DNA of 64,000 nt from an uncultured Rothia sp. GTDB taxonomy: Bacteria; Actinomycetota; Actinomycetes; Actinomycetales; Micrococcaceae. Each line of letters starts with the position of its first letter. Position 1 is the stretch's first letter. Made by a program: the position numbers and the translations under genes. The notes below the pieces were generated by a model, which was not told where the DNA came from, ran no database searches, and worked only from the letters and a program-made list of their open reading frames with translations. Location: assembly GCA_946222285.1 (NCBI GenBank), contig CAMIIP010000004.1:80337-144336 (forward strand). Direction: 5' to 3'. Of this stretch, positions 8,599 to 17,033 are shown in pieces.

Positions 8599-9911
8599 GC
8601 GCAGAAAACACGTCAGAGTCGCTCGACTCAGCCACGTCCGTAGCTCAGAGCGCTAGCACTTTAGGCACCGAAAACCAGCCGACTGCAACGAACCCTAACC
8701 CACAATTGCAGGAGCAAGCTAAGTCTTCGCTAGCTACCCGTATTGCCGGGGGCGGTATAGGGCTTTCTATCGGTGCAATGGTTGCCGCGCTGATTGTGGG
8801 CGGTTTACTTATTGCTTTTACCGATCCGGCTACCCAAAAAGCAAGCGGCTACTTCTTCGCCCGCCCCACGGATACTCTCTCGGCAGCATGGAGCGCAGCC
8901 TCTGAAGCCTACCTGGCCATGTTCCGTGGATCCATTTTCAACTACGAAGCCAAGACTTTCACCAAGGCAATCTACCCCTTTACCGAAACCCTCACCGTTG
9001 CTACTCCGCTGATTCTAGCGGGTCTGGCAGTGGCGATTGCTTTCCGCACCGGGCTGTTCAACATCGGTGCTCAGGGCCAAATTATTCTAGGCGCTATTGT
9101 TTCTGCTTACGTGGCAATTACCTGGGATCTCCCCATTTTTATCATGCTCCCACTGATTATTCTCGGTGGCATCTTAGGCGGCGGTTTCTGGGGCGGACTG
9201 GTTGGTCTGCTCAAAGCAAAAACCGGTGCTCACGAGGTAATCCTTTCGATTATGCTCAACTACATTGCCGTGAACCTCTTGCTCTTTCTGCTCAAAACTC
9301 CTCTGCTACAGCGCCCGGGCAACACCAACCCGATTTCGCCTTCGCTGGAGGATTACGCAGTTTTCCCCAAACTTTTTGGTCATAGCTTCCGCCTCAACTG
9401 GAGCTTCGTCATTGCGGTTCTGGCAGTTCTCTTCGTTGCCTGGCTGATGAACCGTTCCACGCTCGGTTTCCGTCTGCGCGCGGTGGGTGCTAACCCTCGT
9501 GCGGCTCAGACCGCCGGTATCTCGGTGGCAACTGGCTACATTATCGTGATGGCGATTGCCGGTGCGCTCGCCGGTCTTGCCGGCACCGCGCAGGTCTCTG
9601 GCACCGAGCGGGTACTGAGCACCGGCGTCGCGGCGTCTTTCGGTTTCGACGCGATTACGGTTGCTCTGCTAGGACGCTCGACACCCTGGGGAACTTTCTT
9701 TGCAGCTTTACTTTACGGTGCTTTCCGCGCTGGCGGTGTAGCGATGCAGGTCGAAACCGGTACCCCCATTGACCTGGTGCTCGTGGTGCAGGCTCTCATC
9801 GTTCTCTTCATCGCCGCACCCCCGCTGGTTCGCGCCATCTTTAGATTGCCCGATCCCAGCAAGCCCAAGAAAAAGAAAGCTTCTTCTCAAACCGTTGCGG
9901 AGGCAAAGTAA
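8595..9911 (+). CDS. Nucleoside ABC transporter permease 1
   Basis: A 438-residue membrane protein of the BPD_transp_2 family (NupP/YufP-like). About 60 polar N-terminal residues are followed by a first helix (GLSIGAMVAALIVGGLL), then a cluster of helices from about residue 130. GLFNIGAQGQIILGA and the later GFRLRAVGANPRAAQTAG loop are hallmarks of nucleoside permeases. The C-terminus is lysine-rich. Start and stop are both shared with neighbours: ATGA overlap upstream, and TAA directly followed by the next ATG. Confidence 0.93.
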   Translation: MSAENTSESLDSATSVAQSASTLGTENQPTATNPNPQLQEQAKSSLATRIAGGGIGLSIGAMVAALIVGGLLIAFTDPATQKASGYFFARPTDTLSAAWSAASEAYLAMFRGSIFNYEAKTFTKAIYPFTETLTVATPLILAGLAVAIAFRTGLFNIGAQGQIILGAIVSAYVAITWDLPIFIMLPLIILGGILGGGFWGGLVGLLKAKTGAHEVILSIMLNYIAVNLLLFLLKTPLLQRPGNTNPISPSLEDYAVFPKLFGHSFRLNWSFVIAVLAVLFVAWLMNRSTLGFRLRAVGANPRAAQTAGISVATGYIIVMAIAGALAGLAGTAQVSGTERVLSTGVAASFGFDAITVALLGRSTPWGTFFAALLYGAFRAGGVAMQVETGTPIDLVLVVQALIVLFIAAPPLVRAIFRLPDPSKPKKKKASSQTVAEAK

Positions 9912-11195
9912 ATGAGTGCAGCAACTATTGATACTGTGCCGGTTGAAGAAACCGTAGTGGTCAAAAACTGGAAGAACCCCACCATTTTCGGTGTGCTCGC
10001 GGTACTTGCTCTCTTGCTCGCCGCTTTGAGAGCCCCCCAAAACGATGTGACCTTCCGTCTTTCCGACGGCATTTCCTGGGCAAAAATACCCGATCTTGTG
10101 TTCCCGGCATCGGCCTTTAGCTGGATTGCCGCTCTTATTCTGCTGGTGATTGCTGCCTTCGCTGTTATTCAGATGAATTCGGGCAAAGCACTGGTAACCG
10201 CCCTGAACGCTCTCTTCTGGCTCGTTTTTATTGCCTTTATAATCGTGTGGGCTATCGGCTCCGCTAAAAGCTCAGAAGTTTCCCTGGTAAACCTCTTAGC
10301 GGGCGGCTTGGCGCTGTCAATTCCCATGATCTTTGGTTCAATGGGCGGTCTGCTCTGTGAACGTTCGGGTATCGTCAATATCGCTATCGAAGGGCAACTA
10401 CTCTTTGGTGCTTTCTCCGCCGTTTTGGTGGGTTCTATCACCAAGAATCCCTGGGCGGGTCTGCTCGCAGCAATGATTGGTGGCGTGCTGGTATCCACCC
10501 TTTTGGCAATCTTCTCCATCAAGTACGTGGTAGATCAGACCATCGTCGGCGTTGTCGTCAACGTTCTGGTTTCCGGGCTCACAGGCTTCCTCTTTACCCG
10601 GGTGCTACAGCCCGATGCTCAGAACCTCAATTCGGCTCCTAAACTGCCGAGCTTTGAGATTCCCGGTCTTGCACAGATTCCCGTCGTGGGACCGGTACTG
10701 TTCAACCAGTCAGTGCTCGTTTACCTCATGTACATTGTGGTGGCGACAATCTGGTTCTCACTCAACAAAACTAAGTGGGGTCTGCGTACTCGTGCGGTAG
10801 GAGAGCACCCCAAGGCAGCAGATACCCTGGGGGTGAATGTGAACCGTCTGCGGTTCTCCAACGTTCTGTTGGCAGGTGCTGTTGCAGGTATGGGCGGTGC
10901 TTTCTTCACGCTGGTTTCGGTGAGCTCCTTCAATGCAGATATGACGGCGGGTCAGGGCTACATCGCTCTGGCAGCTCTCATCTTTGGTCGATGGAAGCCC
11001 CTGGGCGCGCTCTTTGCATCCATTCTCTTTGGGTTCTCGCTTCAAATGCAGTTCATCCTCTCCATTCTGGGAACCTCGATTCCCGCTGAGCTGCTGGCGA
11101 TGTTACCCTACGTTGTCACTATCTTGGCAGTCGCAGGTGTGGTGGGGCGCTCGCGCGGTCCTGCGGCGTCCGGTAAGCCTTATATCAAGGGCTAA
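9912..11195 (+). CDS. Nucleoside ABC transporter permease 2
   Basis: A 427-residue partner permease. It repeats the family pattern: SGIVNIAIEGQLLFGAF, then GLRTRAVGEHPKAADTLGV, then a glycine-rich helix pair (AGAVAGMGGAFFTLVS). Eight to ten hydrophobic segments are visible. The ATG follows the previous stop with no gap. It ends the transporter operon; a strong hairpin with a T-run (11211-11248) separates it from cdd. Confidence 0.93.
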   Translation: MSAATIDTVPVEETVVVKNWKNPTIFGVLAVLALLLAALRAPQNDVTFRLSDGISWAKIPDLVFPASAFSWIAALILLVIAAFAVIQMNSGKALVTALNALFWLVFIAFIIVWAIGSAKSSEVSLVNLLAGGLALSIPMIFGSMGGLLCERSGIVNIAIEGQLLFGAFSAVLVGSITKNPWAGLLAAMIGGVLVSTLLAIFSIKYVVDQTIVGVVVNVLVSGLTGFLFTRVLQPDAQNLNSAPKLPSFEIPGLAQIPVVGPVLFNQSVLVYLMYIVVATIWFSLNKTKWGLRTRAVGEHPKAADTLGVNVNRLRFSNVLLAGAVAGMGGAFFTLVSVSSFNADMTAGQGYIALAALIFGRWKPLGALFASILFGFSLQMQFILSILGTSIPAELLAMLPYVVTILAVAGVVGRSRGPAASGKPYIKG

Positions 11196-11210
11196 ATATC
11201 TATATTTTGA

Positions 11211-11248
11211 GGCCGCGCTCCCACCCTAGGGTGCGGGTGCGGCCTTTT
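11211..11248 (+). terminator. Terminator between nucleoside permease and cdd
   Basis: A 17-position stem with one mismatch (GGCCGCGCTCC... pairing with ...GTGCGGCC) ends in TTTT at 11245-11248. The cdd GTG starts only 21 bases later, so cdd either reads through or has a promoter overlapping the hairpin. Confidence 0.75.
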
Positions 11249-11268
11249 ACTTTTTCTCAGGAGTAACC

Positions 11269-11667
11269 GTGATTGAATCAGTACATATTGACTGGCAGAA
11301 ACTTACCGCTGAGGCTAGCGAAGCCATGAAGAAGTCTTATTCGCCCTATTCCAACTATGCGGTGGGGGCGGCGGCTTTGACCTCGGATGGGCGTATGGTG
11401 AGCGGCTGCAACATCGAAAATGCTTCGCTGGGTATTACTCTCTGTGCCGAATGCTCGCTGGTTTCAGATTTATTTAGGACGGGCGGCGGCAAGCTAATTG
11501 CCTTCGCTTGTGTAGATGGGCAGGGGCAAGCACTTATGCCTTGTGGCCGTTGCCGTCAGCTTCTCTTTGAGCACGCAGCACCGGGAATGCTGATTCAGAG
11601 CGTGAGCGGAATCCGCACGATCGAAGAGATGCTTCCCGATGCTTTTGGACCCGAGAGATTGAGCTAG
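11269..11667 (+). CDS. cdd: Cytidine deaminase
   Basis: A 132-residue small tetrameric-type cytidine deaminase that converts cytidine and deoxycytidine to uridine and deoxyuridine. The zinc site is complete: CAEC (catalytic Glu in C-A-E) and PCGRCRQLL supply the three cysteines. SPYSNYAVGAA and GCNIENAS are the substrate-binding blocks. The GTG start lies after CAGGAG. Its position between the nucleoside transporter and thymidine phosphorylase fits a pyrimidine salvage route. Confidence 0.95.
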   Translation: MIESVHIDWQKLTAEASEAMKKSYSPYSNYAVGAAALTSDGRMVSGCNIENASLGITLCAECSLVSDLFRTGGGKLIAFACVDGQGQALMPCGRCRQLLFEHAAPGMLIQSVSGIRTIEEMLPDAFGPERLS

Positions 11668-11886
11668 ATTACTAACCTGCCGGTACATTTTAGGACTGGA
11701 AATACACATCAGAAGGTGTATGAAGGGATCTGAAAGTGTACAAATTTTTCTATACTTTTAGCCGACCATACGTTTTGAGAAGTTATCCTTCACAAACTCA
11801 TTCTGGAAGTCCTCAGCAAACTTTCGTAATCTAAAAGAGAAATAACAAGCTTTATCTGAAGACTTGCCCCTGTACTTTTTGAGGAC

Positions 11887-13203
11887 GTGAATGATTTGAG
11901 CACCGAACCCTTCGATACCGTTGATGTTATTCGCACCAAACGCGATCAAGAAACTCTGAGTAACGAACAAATCGACTGGGTGATTGATGCCTACACGCGC
12001 GGCGTTGTTGCCGATGAGCAGATGAGCGCGCTCGCTATGGCAATCTTTCTCAACGGCATGAACAGAGAAGAAATTGCGCGATGGACCGAGGCAATGATTC
12101 GCTCGGGGGAGCGTCTAGACTTCTCTAGTCTTGTAGAATCCGGTCGGAAAATTGCCACCAGCGATAAGCATTCCACCGGTGGCGTCGGCGATAAAATTAC
12201 TCTGCCTCTAGCGCCCCTGGTTGCTGTCTTCGGAGTTGCTGTTCCCCAGCTCAGTGGGCGTGGTCTTGGGCATACCGGCGGTACTCTCGACAAGCTTGAA
12301 TCAATTCCCGGCTGGCAAGCAGAGCTAACCAACGAGCGCACCATGGAAATTCTTGGCTCTACCGGAGCCGTAATTTGTGCGGCTGGATCAGGGCTGGCTC
12401 CGGCAGATAAAAAACTCTACGCATTGCGAGATGTGACGGCCACGGTTGAGGCGATTCCGCTGATTGCCAGCTCCATTATGTCCAAGAAAATCGCCGAAGG
12501 CACCGGCTCACTAGTGCTGGATGTGAAGGTCGGTTCGGGTGCTTTTATGAAAGACGCCGATCAGGCGCGCGAACTCGCTGAGACCATGGTTGCGTTGGGA
12601 ACAGATGCGGGTGTCAAAACATCGGCTCTGTTGACCGATATGAATACTCCTCTGGGGCGTACCGTCGGCAATGCCAACGAAGTGCAAGAAGCTGTGGAGG
12701 TACTAGCCGGGGGAGGCCCCGATGATGTTGTTGAGCTGATTTTGGCTCTGGCACGCGAGATGTTGGCATCCTCCGGTATTGATGAAGACCCTGCTGATGC
12801 CCTTAAAGATGGCCGTGCTATGGATATCTGGCGGTCTATGATTTCCGACCAGGGTGGCGACCCCGATGCCGCCCTGCCCCAACCCAAAGAAACCCACACT
12901 GTCTACGCCGAAGAAACCGGTACGCTTACTGAACTAGACGCGCTGGCGGTAGGCGTCTCATCCTGGCAGCTAGGAGCCGGACGCGCGCGCAAGGAAGATT
13001 CTGTGCAGGCTGCCGCTGGCATCAATCTTCACGCTAAGCCCGGAGACAGCGTCACAAAGGGCGATCCGCTCTTGACCCTCATGACAGATACTCCCGAAAG
13101 GTTCGAGCGTGCTCTCAAAACTTTGAAGAATGCGTACACAATTGGTGAAACTTACACAGTTAAGCCCCTAATTCTGGGTAAAGTTGGTAGGCAAGAACAC
13201 TAG
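11887..13203 (+). CDS. deoA: Thymidine phosphorylase / pyrimidine-nucleoside phosphorylase
   Basis: A 438-residue phosphorylase that cleaves thymidine (or deoxyuridine) to base and deoxyribose-1-phosphate. The family signature is intact: KHSTGGVGDKITLPLAPLVA, with SGRGLGHTGGTLDKLE just after and KKIAEG later. The C-terminal domain (about 345-435) is the usual alpha/beta lobe with H-A-K-P-G-D. GTG 11887 lies only two bases from the GAGG; TTG 11896 is better spaced, so the start is uncertain by three codons. The 219-base gap before it shows no gene or clear hairpin. Confidence 0.93.
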   Translation: MNDLSTEPFDTVDVIRTKRDQETLSNEQIDWVIDAYTRGVVADEQMSALAMAIFLNGMNREEIARWTEAMIRSGERLDFSSLVESGRKIATSDKHSTGGVGDKITLPLAPLVAVFGVAVPQLSGRGLGHTGGTLDKLESIPGWQAELTNERTMEILGSTGAVICAAGSGLAPADKKLYALRDVTATVEAIPLIASSIMSKKIAEGTGSLVLDVKVGSGAFMKDADQARELAETMVALGTDAGVKTSALLTDMNTPLGRTVGNANEVQEAVEVLAGGGPDDVVELILALAREMLASSGIDEDPADALKDGRAMDIWRSMISDQGGDPDAALPQPKETHTVYAEETGTLTELDALAVGVSSWQLGAGRARKEDSVQAAAGINLHAKPGDSVTKGDPLLTLMTDTPERFERALKTLKNAYTIGETYTVKPLILGKVGRQEH

Positions 13204-13257
13204 TTTCGCGTAATCAACCGGCACTTTTCGTTTTTCGATCTAAAGAAAGTGAAAGAT

Positions 13258-15000
13258 ATGGGACTTTTTAGCCGTCGTCATCAATCAACAGAACCAAAGA
13301 AAAGCGTGGTTGAATCTTCTAAGAAAACCGAGTCCGACTTTTCTCGTGAGCTTTTAACACCCGAGGCGGTCTCGCAGACCGCCTTGCCCCCTTCTAGCCT
13401 CGACGAAGAAACCGGACTTTACTCCGTCGTCAAGAAAATGCGCGACAAGGGCACCGGCGAATTGTCTCTTGAACTGAATCAGCTCGGTAACGATATGAAC
13501 TTAGTTCTGCAGGAAAACGGCCAAAAGATCGAAAATACCGTGGTGGTTCCTGATAACGAGTGGTTCGATGCCGTAGCCCAGCTTTACGTTGATGAAAATC
13601 AAAACGGTCGTGGCACATTCAACCGCGCACTGATTACGGTCACCGGTGAGCATGATTACCGCGTTCAGGCTTCCTTTATTAACACCGAGAAGAACACCAG
13701 TAATAATGTGCAGTTTGTGGCTCCTGATGTTTTTGATAGGGCTATGACAGTTTCCCCTGTAGACCCCCCATCAACCCGGACAACAGCCGACAGCGAAGAC
13801 GACGACGCTAGCGGCTACTCACCTCAGGATCGTTTGAGCTGGGTATCGCAACGTATTAACACCGAAAACAGGGAAGCAGAAGATAGCCTCTCTCACGAGA
13901 GTTTTAACGCGATTGCCTTTGGGTATGAGACCGTAGATACGAAGCATTCATACGATGCAGTTGCGGGGGAGACTACAAACGTTGAAGATGACGCTACCCC
14001 CTTCAGCTCGGAAGCTCACAAAGCTAACGAATCACCGTATTCTTTGAAGACTTCGAGAAATTTCCTGGAAAAAGAAGCTATTACTGAGGAACTCGAAGAA
14101 TCAGATTCTACCGAGTCAATTTTGATAACTGATTCCCTCGAAGATCGTGCAACTGTTGAAGAACCTGCGAAAGATGAGAGACAAGAGGAATTCGCGCAGC
14201 AGCCTTCGATTATTTCTGCTCACGATATTTTGTTTGCCAGTGCTACGATTCCCCATCACGTAGATGATGAGTGGGAAGAAGAAACGTCTCATACTGAGAA
14301 CGAATCAACTCCTGTTCAACAGACCGCCTTGCAGAATGCTCCTAGAGAAGAATCTGTACCGAGCGAATCTGCTCAACCTGTAAGCTCCGGACCTCTTGCT
14401 TCACGGCTACCTTCGCCCCAGCCTGCATCGCAGACCGCTTCTGTGGATCTTCCTGACAGTGGTAGCAATGTGGACGTCGCGCCGTCTTTCTTAGCCCCCC
14501 ATCATGCCATCGCAAAGCCGTCAACTACCGAATTTGCAGACGGTAATCTGGTGCTGACCGAAGCTGAGGTTGTTAATCGTTTAGCCGGTGTGCAAGAGAA
14601 ACTTTTTGGCGTGAACGGTAATGCCCGTGATGTTTCTGCGGTGTTGGTGCGTGTGCGAGCCCTCGGTTCTTACTATGATGCTTTAACCCATGTTCGTCAG
14701 GATGGTTTCTGGGATCAGAAGCGCACCTTTGAACTCATTCCTGAAGATGAGTTGAATGTTCTCCAGCTCAAGGCAGATTCCTACAAAGAAGGTTTTGGCT
14801 CTCCTCTAGCTATCAGTCTGCGATTCACTCCCGGCATTCCCGTTCAGGTGCAGTTCGACTACAGCAATGAAAGTGCTTTCGCTAAGTATTCGGATGAGCT
14901 TCCTGCCCAGCAGTATGTGGAGGAGCTGCGGATGTTCCCGCGCACCGGTGCAAATATTCCTGAGCACATGAGCCGGGCTTTGGCATCGTGGACTCTGTAA
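13258..15000 (+). CDS. Unrecognised 580-residue protein: two small globular ends joined by a long acidic linker
   Basis: I do not recognise this protein firmly. ATG 13258 follows GAAAG; the frame also opens at GTG 13249. Residues about 50-165 form a globular segment (GLYSVVKKMRDKGTGE to QASFINTE). Residues about 165-430 are rich in E, D, S, T and P with little hydrophobic content, so probably disordered. Residues about 437-580 form a second globular segment with LRFTPGIPVQVQFDYSNE and a predicted helix at the end. The two globular parts have similar length and a similar strand order ending in V-Q-x-F, suggesting an internal duplication. The second resembles the fold class of DUF600/YezG-type proteins, but weakly. 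There is no signal peptide or membrane helix. It sits between deoA and add. Confidence 0.75.
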   Translation: MGLFSRRHQSTEPKKSVVESSKKTESDFSRELLTPEAVSQTALPPSSLDEETGLYSVVKKMRDKGTGELSLELNQLGNDMNLVLQENGQKIENTVVVPDNEWFDAVAQLYVDENQNGRGTFNRALITVTGEHDYRVQASFINTEKNTSNNVQFVAPDVFDRAMTVSPVDPPSTRTTADSEDDDASGYSPQDRLSWVSQRINTENREAEDSLSHESFNAIAFGYETVDTKHSYDAVAGETTNVEDDATPFSSEAHKANESPYSLKTSRNFLEKEAITEELEESDSTESILITDSLEDRATVEEPAKDERQEEFAQQPSIISAHDILFASATIPHHVDDEWEEETSHTENESTPVQQTALQNAPREESVPSESAQPVSSGPLASRLPSPQPASQTASVDLPDSGSNVDVAPSFLAPHHAIAKPSTTEFADGNLVLTEAEVVNRLAGVQEKLFGVNGNARDVSAVLVRVRALGSYYDALTHVRQDGFWDQKRTFELIPEDELNVLQLKADSYKEGFGSPLAISLRFTPGIPVQVQFDYSNESAFAKYSDELPAQQYVEELRMFPRTGANIPEHMSRALASWTL

Positions 15001-15009
15001 GGCACTGCT

Positions 15010-15053
15010 AAAAATAGCCGGGTATCCTCAATGTTAGATGCCCGGCTATTTTT
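15010..15053. terminator. Bidirectional hairpin after the 580-residue protein gene
   Basis: A perfect 13-bp stem (AAAAATAGCCGGG with CCCGGCTATTTTT) and an 18-base loop, with A- and T-runs on both sides. It rules out any adenosine deaminase start at 15031, which would lie inside the hairpin. Confidence 0.88.
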
Positions 15054-15090
15054 CAAGGTGGCATCTATTCCAACTGTGAAAAAGGATTCA

Positions 15091-16311
15091 ATGAACCCCT
15101 CAAATTCCGTAGATTACTCCTGGATTCAAACCTTACCTAAGATTTGTTTACACGATCATTTAGATGGTGGTATGCAGCCGCAGACTATGCTGGAGATTGC
15201 TGCTGAGATTGGGTATGAATTACCTGAATCTGAAGCGGATGTTTTGCAGCAATGGTTCGAAAGCGCCGCAGATTCTCATTCTCTTGACCGTTATTTAGAG
15301 ACTTTTAGCCATACTCTGGCACTCATGCAGCGCCCACAGGATTTGCAACGGGTGGCTAAAGAACATGTGCTTACCTTAGCGGGTGACGGCGTTATCTACG
15401 GCGAAGTTCGCTGGGCACCCGAACAGCATACCTTAGCCGGTCTGAGCATGGACGAGGCGGTAGAGGCTGTTGCTGACGGTCTGATGGAGGGTATGGAGCT
15501 GGTAGCGCAGCACGGCGGGCGCGTGATGGTCAATCAGATTATTTGCGCTATGCGTCAGAACAAGAATTCGCTAGAGGTCGCTCACGTTGCAGTGCGCCAT
15601 CGCCGTATCGGAGTAGTGTGTTTTGATCTCGCTGGTCCTGAAGATGGGTTTGCATGCTCTGATCATCAGCCAGCGCTGGATTATGTAGCGGAAAACTTTT
15701 TACCGATTACTCTGCATGCCGGGGAAGCTGCAGGGCTAGAATCTATTCGGACGGCGCTGTTAAAGGGGCACGCTCTACGCCTGGGGCACGGGGTGAGAAT
15801 TACCGAGGATTTTACCTATACCACCGTGGGTGAGATTGACCCTCAAGGACGATTGATGCCCGGCACCGACCCGCAAGAACCCATTGTGTAGTTGGGGCAG
15901 GTTGCTAGCTGGGTAAAAGATCGCCGCATTACGTTAGAGGTGTGTCCGTGCTCTAACCTGCAGACCGATGCCGCCTTTGCGGTTTCTGATGGAAAGGTGA
16001 GCCAGCGCGAGTTTGCTCGAACTATCGCCGAGCATCCGGTTGCTGCCTTGCGGGATGCCGGTTTTGCGGTGGCGATTAGCCCCGATAACCGTTTGATGAG
16101 CGCCACCTCGATCTCTCGAGAATTTATGGAACTAGCAAAAAACTTTGGATATGGCGCCAGCGATTTCTTTGAATTGACGATGAACGCGATTGAGGGGGCT
16201 TTTGTTTCTTTTGATGAGAAGCAGATGCTGACCCGTTCGGTGCAGGGCCCCTATCTCAAACTTATGCAGGCTCAGGGCCAACCTGAGGCACATGAGCAGG
16301 GTGAGAAATAG
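15091..16311 (+). pseudogene. add: Adenosine deaminase interrupted by one in-frame stop codon
   Basis: Both halves belong to one adenosine deaminase (about 406 codons) that turns adenosine into inosine. The first half has HDHLDGG (zinc histidines), LHAGE (catalytic Glu region) and LGHGVRI. The second has EVCPCSNLQT and ISPDNRLMSATSISREF. They are joined in the same frame by a TAG at 15889-15891 (codon 267), where relatives usually carry an acidic residue; a single G-to-T change of GAG would make it. ATG 15091 follows AAGGA. A read-through or restart product would lack the zinc-binding half, so the gene is probably inactive if the stop is real. mazG follows within 14 bases. Confidence 0.88.
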
Positions 16312-16325
16312 GGCAGGGGAAGACT

Positions 16326-17033
16326 ATGGCAGAAGCACAGATGCAGACTGCAAAACAGGATGACTACACTAGGGCAGAAGCAGAATTTGGAAAGTTGCTT
16401 CGGATAATGGATCGCTTGCGTTCGCCCGGAGGATGCCCCTGGGATGGTGAGCAGACCCATGCTTCGCTGATGCGCTATCTTATTGAAGAATCCTATGAAG
16501 TGGTAGAAGCTGTCGAAGCATCTGCTGGTATTGACCATCAGCTACTGCAAGAGGAGCTGGGCGATGTTCTTTTGCAGGTGGTCTTTCATGCTCGTATCGC
16601 TGAAGAATCGTTGAACTCTCGTGAGGAGGATGGCTTTAGCATCGTTGAGGTGCTTCGTGGTCTTAACGAAAAGTTGGAGCGTCGTCATCCGCATGTCTTC
16701 GCTAGCGAAGCAGCGAATCTTGGGGAGATAGTTACTCGCTGGGAGGAGCTGAAAAAACAGGAAAAACCAGAACGCACCTCACCTTTTGATGGCATACCGC
16801 CGCACCTTCCCGCCTTGGCATTAGCAGAGAAAACTATGTCTAAAGCGAATAAAGGGGCAGCAGAACTACCGCATCTCGGGAGTGAAGCTGAATGTGAATC
16901 GGAGGAGGAGCTGGGGCAGCTACTCTTTGGTATCGTTCAGGCAGCGAATGCTCGCGGACTCGACCCTGAACGCGCCCTGCGTACTTTTACTCGTAATCTC
17001 ATCGAGCAAGAGACGAAACGAGCACTGCTTTAA
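16326..17033 (+). CDS. mazG: MazG family nucleotide pyrophosphohydrolase
   Basis: A 235-residue all-helical pyrophosphohydrolase that cleaves nucleoside triphosphates to monophosphates. The catalytic signature is complete: CPWDGEQTHASL, then EESYEVVEAVE and EELGDVLLQVVFH, giving the E-x-x-E...E-x-x-D metal site (residues about 40-100). The C-terminal part is shorter and more divergent than in E. coli MazG, as usual in actinobacteria. ATG 16326 is 14 bases after the add stop. Its last 35 bases overlap the 3' end of the opposite-strand carbamoyltransferase gene. Confidence 0.93.
   Translation: MAEAQMQTAKQDDYTRAEAEFGKLLRIMDRLRSPGGCPWDGEQTHASLMRYLIEESYEVVEAVEASAGIDHQLLQEELGDVLLQVVFHARIAEESLNSREEDGFSIVEVLRGLNEKLERRHPHVFASEAANLGEIVTRWEELKKQEKPERTSPFDGIPPHLPALALAEKTMSKANKGAAELPHLGSEAECESEEELGQLLFGIVQAANARGLDPERALRTFTRNLIEQETKRALL

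Noticed and set aside
11758..11970. 70-codon minus-strand frame over the deoA start
   Set aside because: Composition is plain AT-rich intergenic plus antisense of deoA; no start signal.
15031..15090. Longer adenosine deaminase start at 15031
   Set aside because: It lies inside a perfect terminator hairpin; ATG 15091 has AAGGA upstream.
15889..15891. Selenocysteine- or pyrrolysine-style recoding of the TAG in add
   Set aside because: Adenosine deaminases do not use such residues and the stop is not at a conserved Cys or Lys; a nonsense change or error is simpler.
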